Translations under genes and position numbers: made by a program
Notes under the pieces: generated by a model
What the model saw: only the letters and a program-made list of their open reading frames with translations
What the model was told of the DNA's origin: nothing
Databases searched by the model: none
Shown here: one piece after another, positions 56,096 through 64,000 of the stretch
Layout: every line of letters starts with the position of its first letter
Position numbering within the stretch: the stretch's first letter is position 1
NCBI RefSeq assembly: GCF_027568515.1
Contig: NZ_JANKZF010000021.1
Location: 19,088-83,087, forward strand
Source: Arthrobacter sp. HY1533
GTDB taxonomy: Bacteria; Actinomycetota; Actinomycetes; Actinomycetales; Micrococcaceae
Direction: 5' to 3'
Length of the DNA: 64,000 nucleotides

Positions 56096-57823
56096 CTACC
56101 GGGCAGGCCGCGCAGCCTGTGCCAACAATTCCTTGGCGTGGGCCTGCGCTGTCGCTGAATCCTCCTGCCCTGCAAGCATCCGGGCCAGTTCCACAACCCG
56201 TTCATCGTGCGTCAAAAGCTTGACGTTGCTGGTGGTGATTCCTGTTGAGTTTTTACTCACAGAACTCTTGGTGACCAGGATGTGCTGGTCCGCGAACGCC
56301 GCCACCTGGGGCAGATGGGTGACCACGAGCACCTGGACATGCTCGGCCAGCATGGCAAGGCGGCGGCCAATCTCCACGGCTGCCTTTCCGCCCACGCCGG
56401 AGTCCACCTCGTCGAAGACAAAGGTGGGGACGGGGTCCACGGCCGCGAGCACCACTTCAAGTGCCAGCATGACGCGGGAGAGCTCACCGCCGGAGGCACC
56501 CTTGCCCAGCGGGCGCGGCAGTGCCCCGGCATGCGGGGCCAGCAGGAAGGCGATGTCATCCTCGCCATGCGGTCCACGGTCGGCCGGGGAGACCTCTATG
56601 ACGAGCCTTGCATCGGGCATGGCCAATGCCTTCAGCTCCGCGCTGACGGCCTTGGACAGCTTGGCTGCGGCACTCTTGCGCGCCGTGGTGACCTGGGCGG
56701 CCAGGGTTTCCAGTTCCGCCAGTGCGGCCAGCTCCCCCGCTTCAAGGGTTTCAATCCTGCCGGAATCGTCGCTGAGCAACGTCAGCCGGATTCTGGCGGC
56801 GTCGGCCCACTCGATGACGCCGTCAATGCTGGGCGCGTATTTGCGCACCAGCACGGCCAGCTCGCCGCGCCTGTCCTCAACCTCGGCCAGGCGTCCGGGC
56901 CCCTCCGAGTCAAGGGAGGTGGAGTAGCTGGCCAGGTCGCGGGCGATGTCGGCCAGCAGGTAGCCCACTTCGGCGAGCCGCTTGGTCAGTTGCCCAAGCT
57001 CCTCGTCAGCGTCGGCCACGGTTTCCACCAGGCGACGCGCGGTATCGACCAGGGCGGCCGCATCCACGCCGTCGCCGTAGTCGGCGGCGCTGAGGGCCTC
57101 GTGCGCGCCAAGGGCGGCCTTGCGCAGTTCCTCCACATTGCCCAGCTTCACGGCCTGGGCCTTGAGGATCTCATCCTCGGCCGGCAGGGGTTCGACGGCG
57201 TCAATCTCGGCCAGCGCCGTGGTCAGCGACTCTGCCTCGCGCAGGCGTTCGCGGCTGGCGGAGCGCAGCTCGGCCAGCTCGGCCCGGATGGCGCGCCAGC
57301 GTTCAAACACGGTGCCGTAGTTGCCGATTGTGGCGGAAAATCCCTTGTGTGCCTCGGCGGCAAACTTGTCCAGTGCCACCCGCTGCGCCGAGGGGTTCTT
57401 CAGCCGGATCTGGTCGGACTGCCCGTGCACGGCCACGAGGGCCTCGCCCAATTCGTTGAGCACGCCAATGGGGGCGCTGCGCCCGCCCACGTGGGCCCGG
57501 CTGCGGCCGTCGGCGTTGACGGTGCGGGCCAGGATGAGCTGCGCGCCGCCGTCGAACTCGTCAATGTCGGCACCGGCCTCCAGGGCCCGAACCAGGGCGG
57601 GGTGGTTGGCGGGCAGCACCACTGTGGCCTCTGCGGAGGCGGTCTTGGCGCCGTTGCGCACGGCCCCGGCGTCTGCGCGGTTGCCCAGCAGCAGGCCCAC
57701 GGCCGTCACCACCATGGTCTTTCCGGCGCCGGTTTCACCGCTGACCACGCTCAGGCCCGGGCCCAGCGGGAGGGTCGATTCGGAGATGACCCCGAGGTCG
57801 CGGATGCGGATTTCCTCGATCAT
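56096..57823 (-). CDS. recN: DNA repair protein RecN
   Basis: A 575-residue SMC-like ATPase. Walker A is SGETGAGKTMVV near the N-terminus, a long helical coiled-coil arm fills the middle (about 160-390), and the C-terminal signature GKGASGGELSRVMLALEVVL with FDEVDSGVGGKAAVEIG completes the ATPase head. RecN tethers broken DNA ends during recombination repair. The ATG overlaps the nadK stop by ATGA. No LexA box can be tested inside this operon. Confidence 0.95.
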   Translation of the reverse strand: MIEEIRIRDLGVISESTLPLGPGLSVVSGETGAGKTMVVTAVGLLLGNRADAGAVRNGAKTASAEATVVLPANHPALVRALEAGADIDEFDGGAQLILARTVNADGRSRAHVGGRSAPIGVLNELGEALVAVHGQSDQIRLKNPSAQRVALDKFAAEAHKGFSATIGNYGTVFERWRAIRAELAELRSASRERLREAESLTTALAEIDAVEPLPAEDEILKAQAVKLGNVEELRKAALGAHEALSAADYGDGVDAAALVDTARRLVETVADADEELGQLTKRLAEVGYLLADIARDLASYSTSLDSEGPGRLAEVEDRRGELAVLVRKYAPSIDGVIEWADAARIRLTLLSDDSGRIETLEAGELAALAELETLAAQVTTARKSAAAKLSKAVSAELKALAMPDARLVIEVSPADRGPHGEDDIAFLLAPHAGALPRPLGKGASGGELSRVMLALEVVLAAVDPVPTFVFDEVDSGVGGKAAVEIGRRLAMLAEHVQVLVVTHLPQVAAFADQHILVTKSSVSKNSTGITTSNVKLLTHDERVVELARMLAGQEDSATAQAHAKELLAQAARPAR

Positions 57824-58896
57824 TTGCCCTCCTCACCGTAGAACGCGGTGGTGCCGGAGTAGCTGCTTTCAGAAGGCGGGAACCTCAGGTCCGGGACCGG
57901 GGGCACGGGTCCGTTGGGCGGGCCCTCCAGGCTGGTGCGCGGCTTGGGTGTCTTGATGATGGGCAGCTGCGTGGTGGGTGTGGCGGATTCCTCGACGGTG
58001 GGCCCGCGCCAGCCCTGGACGGGCAGCTCGAACTTGCGCACCAGGCGCTCGGAGAAGGTTGACTGCTGCGTGCGGGCCAGCTTGACCGGCTTGGGCGAGC
58101 GGGTGACCTCGATGCGGGCGCCGGGGAGCAGGTCCACCGTGCGGCGGCCGTCGCACCAGATGACGCCGTAGGCGCCGTTGCGCGTGAGTACCTCCACGGC
58201 AAGCGTGGAGGACGGGGAGACCACCAGGGGCTTGGCGAAGAGGGCGTGGGCGCTGATGGGGACCATGAGCAGGGCCTCGACACCGGGCCACACCACGGGG
58301 CCGCCGGCGGAGAAGGCGTAGGCCGTGGAGCCGGTGGGTGTTGCCATGACCACGCCGTCGCAGCCGAAGGAGGTCAGGGGCCGGCCGTCCACCTCTGTGA
58401 CAACTTCGATCATGCGTTCGCGGTTGCCTTTTTCCAGGGCCACCTCGTTCAGCGCCCAGGTGTGCGCCACGACCTTGCCGGCGACCTTGACCACCACGTC
58501 AAGGCACATGCGTTCCTCCACGGAGTACTTGCGCTCGACGACGGCGGCCACGGTCTGGATCAGTTCCTCGCGTTCGCTTTCGGCCAGGAAGCCCACGTGC
58601 CCCAGGTTCACCCCGAGCAGGGGGACGTCGAAGTCGCGGACGATCTCGGCGGCGCGAAGGATGGTTCCGTCCCCGCCCAGGACCATGACCAGCTCAATGT
58701 CGGCCAGGGTCACGTCGCGGTCCAGGATTTCCATCCGGACGCCGGAGACGCCCAGGTAGCCGGTCATGTCGGCCAGTTCCTCGGCGTACATGACGGGAAC
58801 AATGTTGTTGGCATGGAGTTCAACGCACGCCTCAAGGGCGGCCAGCATCGACTCTTCGCGGCCGGTGTGGGCCAGAATCAAGACGCGCCGTGTCAT
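57820..58896 (-). CDS. nadK: NAD kinase
   Basis: A 358-residue kinase making NADP from NAD. GGDGT lies at residues 74-78, the GVNLGHVGFLAE strand binds NAD, and TPTGSTAYAFSAGGPVVWP is the conserved nucleotide loop. About 60 extra residues at the C-terminus (after ESATPTTQLPIIKTPKPR) are proline-rich, common in this group. AAGAGGA lies seven bases before the ATG. It is part of the tlyA-nadK-recN run. Confidence 0.95.
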   Translation of the reverse strand: MTRRVLILAHTGREESMLAALEACVELHANNIVPVMYAEELADMTGYLGVSGVRMEILDRDVTLADIELVMVLGGDGTILRAAEIVRDFDVPLLGVNLGHVGFLAESEREELIQTVAAVVERKYSVEERMCLDVVVKVAGKVVAHTWALNEVALEKGNRERMIEVVTEVDGRPLTSFGCDGVVMATPTGSTAYAFSAGGPVVWPGVEALLMVPISAHALFAKPLVVSPSSTLAVEVLTRNGAYGVIWCDGRRTVDLLPGARIEVTRSPKPVKLARTQQSTFSERLVRKFELPVQGWRGPTVEESATPTTQLPIIKTPKPRTSLEGPPNGPVPPVPDLRFPPSESSYSGTTAFYGEEGK

Positions 58897-58957
58897 GTGG
58901 TGTTCCTCTTCAATTCCTGGCCGGATGTCAGTGCACTCAGGTGCTGTGCAGCCTGGC

Positions 58958-59764
58958 TCAGGGCCAGAGCTGGGCCAGGAGCCTGTCCACAGCGCCGTCC
59001 TGTTCTTCGATCTTATGCGCAGCCTCCGACACTACGCGTTGGGCCAGCAGAAAATACTCAACATTTCCCTCTTGGCCGGGCAGGGAACTGGTGCCGATCC
59101 CCTGCAGGCGCAAGCCATTGGCGACGGCGGAATGGGCAACCAGGGCCACTGCCCGGCGTCGCTCATTCTCACTGCTGACAACACCTGTGCGGGCCAAGTT
59201 GTCCTTGCCCACCTCAAATTGGGGCTTGACCATGAGCAGCAACTCGCCGCCCTCCTTGGTGGCCAAGGTCAAGGGTGCCATGACCTTGGTAAGGGAGATG
59301 AAGGACAGGTCACAAACCGTGAGGTCTGCTGCGCCGCCCATGTCCTCGGGGTGCATGTAGCGAATATTGAGGCCCTCGTAGACTTCCACACGAGGATCGT
59401 TGCGCAGGGACTCAACCAGCTGGCCGTGCCCCACATCCACGGCGGCAACCTTGGCGGCACCGTTGCGCAGCAAAACGTCAGTGAAGCCCCCTGTTGAGGC
59501 GCCTGCGTCAAAGCAGCGCTTGCCGGCAATGCTGACCTGCGGGAAGTGCGCCAGGGCACCAGCCAGTTTGTGGCCGGCACGGGAGACGTAGTCCTCTTCA
59601 GTCCCCGGGGCCACTTCCAGCGGCGTCAGCTCCGTGACAGGGTGCGAGGCCTTGGCTGAGGTGATGCCGTCAACGCTGACCCGGCCAGCCTTGATGAACG
59701 TGGCGGCCATGGTCCGTGACTGGGCAAGGCCACGGTTGACCAGTTCTTGGTCCAAACGGGTCAT
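58958..59764 (-). CDS. tlyA: TlyA-family rRNA 2'-O-methyltransferase
   Basis: A 268-residue protein with an N-terminal S4 RNA-binding domain (RLDQELVNRGLAQSRTMAATFIKAGRVSVDG) and a Rossmann methyltransferase domain (FDAGASTGGFTDVLLRNGA for S-adenosylmethionine). In mycobacteria TlyA methylates 16S and 23S rRNA riboses and its presence allows capreomycin to bind. The ATG overlaps the stop of the 57-residue protein by ATGA, so expression is coupled. Confidence 0.93.
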   Translation of the reverse strand: MTRLDQELVNRGLAQSRTMAATFIKAGRVSVDGITSAKASHPVTELTPLEVAPGTEEDYVSRAGHKLAGALAHFPQVSIAGKRCFDAGASTGGFTDVLLRNGAAKVAAVDVGHGQLVESLRNDPRVEVYEGLNIRYMHPEDMGGAADLTVCDLSFISLTKVMAPLTLATKEGGELLLMVKPQFEVGKDNLARTGVVSSENERRRAVALVAHSAVANGLRLQGIGTSSLPGQEGNVEYFLLAQRVVSEAAHKIEEQDGAVDRLLAQLWP

Positions 59765-59934
59765 TGGGATACTCCTTTAAGTGCAGCCGCAGGGTCCGCG
59801 TTGAGTTCGCTTTCCAGGCCGGCCAAGACGGTGGCGTACAGCTCTTTGTGGTCCCCCACCGGGAGCTGGCCGGCCTGCGCGGCGCGGGCCACGAGGGCGT
59901 CGACGGCGGGATCGCCCGTGGGCTGCCCCGTCAC
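59761..59934 (-). CDS. Small conserved hypothetical protein (57 aa)
   Basis: A short alpha-helical protein: DPAVDALVARAAQAGQLPVGDHKELYATVLAGL is almost certainly two helices. The start is GTG 59934 overlapping the HAD stop (GTGA), and the stop overlaps tlyA (ATGA), so it is translated between both. A protein of nearly the same length lies at this place in Mycobacterium (between the HAD phosphatase and tlyA genes), which argues it is real. No function is known; a longer upstream start would sit wholly inside the HAD gene. Confidence 0.8.
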   Translation of the reverse strand: MTGQPTGDPAVDALVARAAQAGQLPVGDHKELYATVLAGLESELNADPAAALKGVSQ

Positions 59935-60941
59935 GGCTGCTCCCCCAGCCAGGCGATGGCCGGGTTGGTGGGCTGCTCCGTTTCGGGGACGGCGTGCCAC
60001 CATGCGGCACAGGCCGCACGCCAGGCGTCGGTGTCGGCGGGGTCGCCGGTGATCTGCAGGGTCGACTCCCCTGCATGGTCAGTGGCGACGGTCGCGGCAG
60101 CGGCACCGCAGCTGGCCGTGACGCCGTCGAACTCCACCACGGGGTAGGGCTGGTACAGCTCCCCCAGGGTGTCGATGATGAAGGCGGGGCGCTGTGAAGT
60201 GCAGGCCTGCAGTGCAGTCTCGCCCGAGTCGACGCCCGTCAGGACCAGGGCCGTGGCCATGCCGGCGTTGTTGCCGCCGAGGATGTCTGTGTCGAGCCGG
60301 TCGCCGACCACCAGGGGGCTGCTGGAGCCCAGGCGGTTGGCGGCGGTGTGGAACAGCGGCGCCTGGGGCTTGCCTGCAACGAGCGGGTCATGCCCGACGG
60401 CGCGGCGCACCGCAGCGACAAGGGTCCCGTTGCCGGGGGCGATGCCGCGTTCGCGGGGAATGGTCCAGTCGGTGTTGGTGGCGATCCAGAGGGCGCCGGC
60501 GTTGATGGCGTAGGTGGCCTCGGCGAGGTCCGACCAGCCCAGTCCGGGGTCAAAGCCCTGGATGACGGCGTCGGGCGCGTCGGTGGCGCTGTCCACGACA
60601 ACCATGCCGAGGGCTTCAACCTCCTGGGCCAGGGCCTTGGAACCGGTGACCATGACCTTGCTGCCCGCGGGGACTTTCTGTGCCAGGAGGGCGGCACCGG
60701 CCTGGGCCGAGCTCACTACCTGGTCGTCGTCCGCGGGGGCGCCGAGGTCACGCAGGTGTTGGGCCACCTGGGCCGGCGTACGTGAGGCATTGTTCGTCAC
60801 GTACGCCAGCTTGACGCCTTGGCCGGCCAGGCCGGCCAAGGCGTCAATGGCACCCGGAATGGCGTGCGGACCGGCGTAAACCACGCCGTCCAGGTCAGCC
60901 AATACCGCGTCGAATGTGTCCAGCAAGATGTCAGTTGTCAC
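59931..60941 (-). CDS. HAD-IIA family phosphatase
   Basis: A 336-residue HAD hydrolase of the NagD/glycerol-phosphate-phosphatase group. Motif I is LADLDGVVYAG with Asp16 and Asp18, VTNNASRTP is motif II, and the C2 cap follows, with motif III KPQAPLFHTAANRLG and motif IV VGDRLDTDILGGNNAG. In mycobacteria the gene at this place is a glycerol 3-phosphate phosphatase, a likely role here. GTG 60941 is chosen; it overlaps the end of the TPR gene by 11 bp, and the longer frame is antisense-like acidic-tail sequence. Confidence 0.87.
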   Translation of the reverse strand: MTTDILLDTFDAVLADLDGVVYAGPHAIPGAIDALAGLAGQGVKLAYVTNNASRTPAQVAQHLRDLGAPADDDQVVSSAQAGAALLAQKVPAGSKVMVTGSKALAQEVEALGMVVVDSATDAPDAVIQGFDPGLGWSDLAEATYAINAGALWIATNTDWTIPRERGIAPGNGTLVAAVRRAVGHDPLVAGKPQAPLFHTAANRLGSSSPLVVGDRLDTDILGGNNAGMATALVLTGVDSGETALQACTSQRPAFIIDTLGELYQPYPVVEFDGVTASCGAAAATVATDHAGESTLQITGDPADTDAWRAACAAWWHAVPETEQPTNPAIAWLGEQP

Positions 60942-63114
60942 TGTCGTTGTGCTGGTCAGCGTTGTCTTCTTCGGCTTCTTCGGCGCTGTCTTCATCCGAT
61001 TCTGCATCGTCGGACTCGAAGTAGGAGGACTCGGCGTCATCCACGTTGTCTTCGTCGTCCTGGCCGACCTCGGCATTGGCCGGGCTGAGCTCGGCTGCTG
61101 CCAGGGTGTCGGCGTCGTTCATGGCCGGGGCCACGGGTGCTGCCATGACATCGGCAACGCGGACGCGCGGGGAGTCCAGCGGGATGTCCTCGTCGTCGCC
61201 CAGGTCGATGATGATCTGGTCGGTGCTGTCGTCGATGCCGAGGGCTTCCTCGGCCACGAGGGCCTGGCGCTCCCACGTCTTGGCCTCGTCCTTGCGGTCA
61301 ACGGCACGCAGGACCATGCCGTAGGCACGGAACAGGCGGGGGCTGAAGGAGAAGGCGCGGTTCATGTCCAGCTGCGGGATTTCCAGGGCGGACAGTGCTG
61401 CGTCCATCTCGCCGAGGTCGCCGCGGGCACCGGATTCCACAATGGCCAGTTCCACCTTGCCGGCGGTGTCCAGGGTTTCGGCTTCCTCGGACTTGATCAG
61501 TTCCAGTGCGCGGTCGGGACGGCCCAGGCCGCGCTCACAGTCGGCCATGAGCGGCAAGTGCACATTGGAACCGCTGATGCGGCGGAAGGTGCGCAGTTCA
61601 CGCAGGGCCTCGCCGTACTTGCCGGCGGCGTAAGCGGTCATGGCGACAGCTTCGCGGACACAGGCCAGGCGGCCACCGCGGCGGCTTGCGGCCAGGGCGT
61701 GCTCGAAGGCAAGCTCGGGAACGAAGTCGATCAGGCGGCCGGCCATGACCAGGTGCTTGGAAACCCACTCGTTGTTGCGTGAGTCCAGGATGCGCAGCTG
61801 GGCGCGCGTCACCTTGTCGAGCTCCTCGCCCGTTACATCCGGGTCGATTTCCGGTGAACGGTCGCGGTCCGGGCGGTTTGAGCTGCGCAGGTCGGCTGCA
61901 TTGCGCTCCGGTGCCACGCGGGGGCCGCGGTCTTCGCGTGCGCCGTGGCTGGGGCGGTCGTTGCCGCGGGCAGGACGGTCGCCGTAAGCCGGGCGGTCGT
62001 TGCTGCGGGCCGGGCGGTTGTTGCGGTCGCCGTAGGAGCGGCCACCCTGGCCGCCGCGGTCATCGCGGTTGCCATATGCGGGACGGTCGTTGCTGCGTGC
62101 CGGGCGGTCGTTGCGGTCGCCGTAGCTCGGGCGGTCGTTGCTGCGCGCCGGGCGGTCACCGTAGGACGGGCGATCATTGCTGCGTGCCGGACGGTCGTTG
62201 CGGTCACCGTATGACGGACGCGAGTCGCGGTCGCCGAAGGAGCGGCCACCCTGGCCACCGCGGTCATCGCGGTTGCCGTATGCGGGGCGGTCGTTGCGGT
62301 CACCGTATGACGGGCGATCATTGCTGCGTGCCGGACGGTCACCGTATGACGGGCGGTCGTTGCTGCGCGCCGGACGATCACCATAGGGGCGGCCACCCTG
62401 GCCGCCGCGGTCATCACGGTTGCCAAATGCGGGACGGTCGTTGCTGCGCGCGGGGCGGTCGCCGTATGACGGGCGATCGTTGCTGCGGGCCGGACGGTCG
62501 CCGTATGACGCGCGTGAATCGCGGTCGCCGAAGGAGCGGCCACCCTGGCCACCACGGTTGTCACGCTCGCCGAAAGGCTTGCGGTCTTCGCGGCGTCCAT
62601 TGACCATGGGACGGTCTGCACCGCGGTTGTCGCGGTCGCCGTAGGACGGGCGATCATCGCTGCGCGCCGGACGGTCACCGTAGGGACGGCCACCCTGGCC
62701 ACCGCGGTCATCACGGTTGCCGTATGCGGGACGGTCGTTGCTGCGCGCCGGGCGGTCACCGTAGGGACGGCCGCTCTGGCCACCGCGGTCATCACGGTTG
62801 CCGTATGCGGGACGGTCGTTGCTGCGCGCCGGGCGGTCACCGTATGACGGGCGTGAGTCACGGTCACCGTAGGGACGGCCGCCCTGGCCACCGCGGTCAT
62901 CACGGTTGCCGTATGCAGGGCGGTCGTTGCTGCGGGCCGGACGTGAGTCGCGGTCACCGTAGGGGCGGCCGGACTGGCCGGTGCGCTCCGTGTAGGGACG
63001 GGCAGGCTGGCGATCGTTCGTCGCGGGACGCTCGGTGTAGGGCCGGCCCTTGCCTGCGTTGTCGCCGCGTCCGCGAGAGCTGTCCTCGCGCTTGCCTTCG
63101 TAATGCTCAGCCAT
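60931..63114 (-). CDS. TPR-like protein with giant Arg/Asp/Gly/Tyr repeat N-terminus
   Basis: A 727-residue protein in three parts. Residues 24-395 are a low-complexity array built from units such as PARSNDRPAYGNRDDRGGQ, with about a dozen (S/G)NDRP or SDDRP cores and six GNRDDRGGQ cores. Residues 424-610 are helical TPR-like repeats (FEHALAASRRGGRLACVREAVAM and similar), equivalent to the shorter mycobacterial protein at the same place. The last 85 residues are very acidic (DDAESDEDSAEEAEED). It has no signal or membrane helix. ATG 63114 has TAGGAG five bases upstream. Function unknown; the repeat part resembles RGG-like RNA-binding or condensate-forming tails. Confidence 0.85.
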   Translation of the reverse strand: MAEHYEGKREDSSRGRGDNAGKGRPYTERPATNDRQPARPYTERTGQSGRPYGDRDSRPARSNDRPAYGNRDDRGGQGGRPYGDRDSRPSYGDRPARSNDRPAYGNRDDRGGQSGRPYGDRPARSNDRPAYGNRDDRGGQGGRPYGDRPARSDDRPSYGDRDNRGADRPMVNGRREDRKPFGERDNRGGQGGRSFGDRDSRASYGDRPARSNDRPSYGDRPARSNDRPAFGNRDDRGGQGGRPYGDRPARSNDRPSYGDRPARSNDRPSYGDRNDRPAYGNRDDRGGQGGRSFGDRDSRPSYGDRNDRPARSNDRPSYGDRPARSNDRPSYGDRNDRPARSNDRPAYGNRDDRGGQGGRSYGDRNNRPARSNDRPAYGDRPARGNDRPSHGAREDRGPRVAPERNAADLRSSNRPDRDRSPEIDPDVTGEELDKVTRAQLRILDSRNNEWVSKHLVMAGRLIDFVPELAFEHALAASRRGGRLACVREAVAMTAYAAGKYGEALRELRTFRRISGSNVHLPLMADCERGLGRPDRALELIKSEEAETLDTAGKVELAIVESGARGDLGEMDAALSALEIPQLDMNRAFSFSPRLFRAYGMVLRAVDRKDEAKTWERQALVAEEALGIDDSTDQIIIDLGDDEDIPLDSPRVRVADVMAAPVAPAMNDADTLAAAELSPANAEVGQDDEDNVDDAESSYFESDDAESDEDSAEEAEEDNADQHNDSDN
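61930..63045 (-). repeat. Coding repeat array of the TPR-like protein
   Basis: The DNA repeats follow the protein units (about 15-60 bp periods, for example CGGGCGGTCGTTGCTGCG on the plus strand), with near-identical copies, so slippage or unequal recombination is likely. It also keeps other frames open by chance. Confidence 0.9.
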
Positions 63115-63221
63115 GTCGACTCCTAAACCTTTGAGCGCACCAACTGGCACAGTAACAGCCGCTCTTCACTATTGATGATCTTTACAAAAAAATCCTTGGA
63201 CGAAATGGTCCATCCACCAGT

Positions 63222-63710
63222 CTAGTCGAGCTTGAGCGCTCCACCCATGAATCTGGCGTATCTGGAGAGGATAAGTGACCAATCACAAACAAAGTCGTCC
63301 CCGGCACCGTCGCTCGAGGGGACCGGACGCATGGCAAGGATCCTCACTCGAGTGCGATCCTCCCCCGCATCTTCAAAGTGAATGTCGACATCCGAGGATC
63401 CGTGCTGGGACTGGCCCAGGGTCCAATGAAGCCGCAGGAACTCCGGCGCCTCCCAATCCGCCACATCAGCCCAGATGATTTCTTCTCCATCGTCGGCCTC
63501 TTCCACCAGGTGGTCGCGAAGAATGGCGACATGACTCGCCTCGCCGGCTACGCTCTGCTCGGCGACCGGCCACCAGAGATGGATGCCGTCGGTAAAGCCA
63601 TCGAAGGCCTCGTTCGCAGGAACTCCAAGGACAATCGACTCTTCAAACTCTTCCGATTCATGGGGAGCTACATAGTCAGGTTCATGGGCGTGGGAAAACA
63701 GGTTCGACAT
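63222..63710 (-). CDS. SRPBCC/AHSA1-like protein
   Basis: A 162-residue protein with the helix-grip pattern of SRPBCC proteins: FEESIVLGVPANEAFDGFTDGIHLWWPV at the start, the beta-rich EIIWADVADWEAPEFLRLHWTLG in the middle and the C-terminal helix CDWSLILSRYARFMGGAL. These bind hydrophobic ligands in a central cavity; no substrate is known. The codon use is a little less GC-rich than its neighbours. It lies between the TPR gene and the rRNA operon end. Confidence 0.75.
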   Translation of the reverse strand: MSNLFSHAHEPDYVAPHESEEFEESIVLGVPANEAFDGFTDGIHLWWPVAEQSVAGEASHVAILRDHLVEEADDGEEIIWADVADWEAPEFLRLHWTLGQSQHGSSDVDIHFEDAGEDRTRVRILAMRPVPSSDGAGDDFVCDWSLILSRYARFMGGALKLD

Positions 63711-63832
63711 CCCGCAACCTTACCCCTCCAGCCCGCCATTGGTCTCCCCCAGCCCCTGGCAATGGCTCGAAGTGCCCGCCGGCAACACTTCCAGTCCCGC
63801 CGGCTGAGTAGTTGTTGGCATTAAACGAAAAT

Positions 63833-63853
63833 GGCCACCTGGTAGGGGTGGCC
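63833..63853 (-). terminator. Second terminator of the rRNA operon
   Basis: GGCCACC pairs with GGTGGCC around a 7-base loop on the minus strand, followed by ATTTTCG. It backs up the hairpin at 63882-63911. Confidence 0.75.
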
Positions 63854-63881
63854 GTGTTGTGTTTTGTGGGGTTAATGCAGG

Positions 63882-63911
63882 GAGGCCCCGCACCGTGTGG
63901 TGTGGGGCCTC
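63882..63911 (-). terminator. First terminator of the rRNA operon
   Basis: GAGGCCCCACACC and its near-complement GGTGCGGGGCCTC form a strong GC hairpin 17 bp after the end of 5S rRNA. Confidence 0.8.
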
Positions 63912-63928
63912 GACCTGTTTTTGGTGTT

Positions 63929-64000
63929 GTCCGGCGGTGTCCTACTCTCCCACATCCTCTCGAATGCAGTACCATCGGCGCTGTGGGTCTTAGCTTCCGG
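63929..64000 (-). rRNA. rrf: 5S rRNA, 3' part (gene runs off the window)
   Basis: The minus strand reads CCGGAAGCTAAGACCCACAG, then GCGCCGATGGTACTGCA, then GTGGGAGAGTAGGACACCGC ending CGGAC, the conserved 3' two thirds of actinobacterial 5S rRNA. The 5' part lies outside the window, with 23S and 16S presumably beyond it. Confidence 0.95.

Noticed and set aside
61779..62957. Long open frames on both strands inside the TPR protein repeats
   Set aside because: They are Ala/Thr/Arg low-complexity by-products of the repeated DNA. Only the minus frame starting at 63114 has a ribosome-binding site and continues into a real globular domain.

Overview
The window looks like a chromosomal segment of a high-GC actinobacterium, most likely Arthrobacter or a close relative in the Micrococcaceae. 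The reading frames have strongly GC-rich third positions, GTG and TTG starts are common, and many genes are chained by 4-base ATGA or GTGA overlaps. The order of the housekeeping genes (TPR protein, HAD phosphatase, 57-aa protein, tlyA, nadK, recN, pyrG, NUDIX, xerD, and parA, scpA, scpB, rluB, tyrA, cmk, plsC, der) is the actinobacterial arrangement also known in Mycobacterium. The genus is an inference; no 16S sequence is present.

Layout. 1-12.3 kb: the end of an acyl-CoA dehydrogenase gene, then a probable deoxysugar (perhaps L-fucose) locus with a GyrI-like protein, an SDR dehydrogenase, an enolase-superfamily dehydratase and two very large, convergent, secreted GH29-like glycosidases. 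12.6-21.3 kb: a HAD phosphatase, tRNA-Pro, and the minus-strand housekeeping run der-plsC-cmk-tyrA-rluB-scpB-scpA-parA. 21.5-52.5 kb: about 31 kb of mostly metabolic accessory genes lying between parA and xerD. 52.6-63.7 kb: the second minus-strand housekeeping run from xerD to a TPR protein, then an SRPBCC protein. The window ends inside a minus-strand 5S rRNA gene followed by two terminator hairpins.

The accessory block is a series of self-contained catabolic modules, most with a local regulator: an ABC exporter pair; two dicarboxylate/amino-acid symporters around a CitA/CitB-type two-component system; an alditol oxidase; a GntR-controlled methylcitrate cycle (prpD, prpB, prpC) for propionate; a purine module (guanine-deaminase-like enzyme, xdhA, xdhB, xdhC); and an IclR-controlled divergent cluster (D-aminoacylase-like deacylase, fold-III PLP ammonia-lyase, KDPG-type aldolase, KDG-type kinase, RidA). 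Together the last set could turn N-acetyl-D-glucosaminate, the oxidised end of chitin fragments, into pyruvate and glyceraldehyde 3-phosphate. Next to it is a second module made of a SelA/DgaE-like PLP enzyme, an unusual SnoaL-RidA fusion, an SDR enzyme and a divergent GntR regulator with a perfect 16-bp palindrome in the shared promoter.

The features most worth a second look are this double PLP-lyase/RidA region, the 727-residue protein whose N-terminal half is an Arg/Asp/Gly/Tyr repeat array, the two giant GH29-like proteins with non-canonical active-site surroundings, and the intergenic CTCGACAAGCTCGACCACCG repeat clusters.
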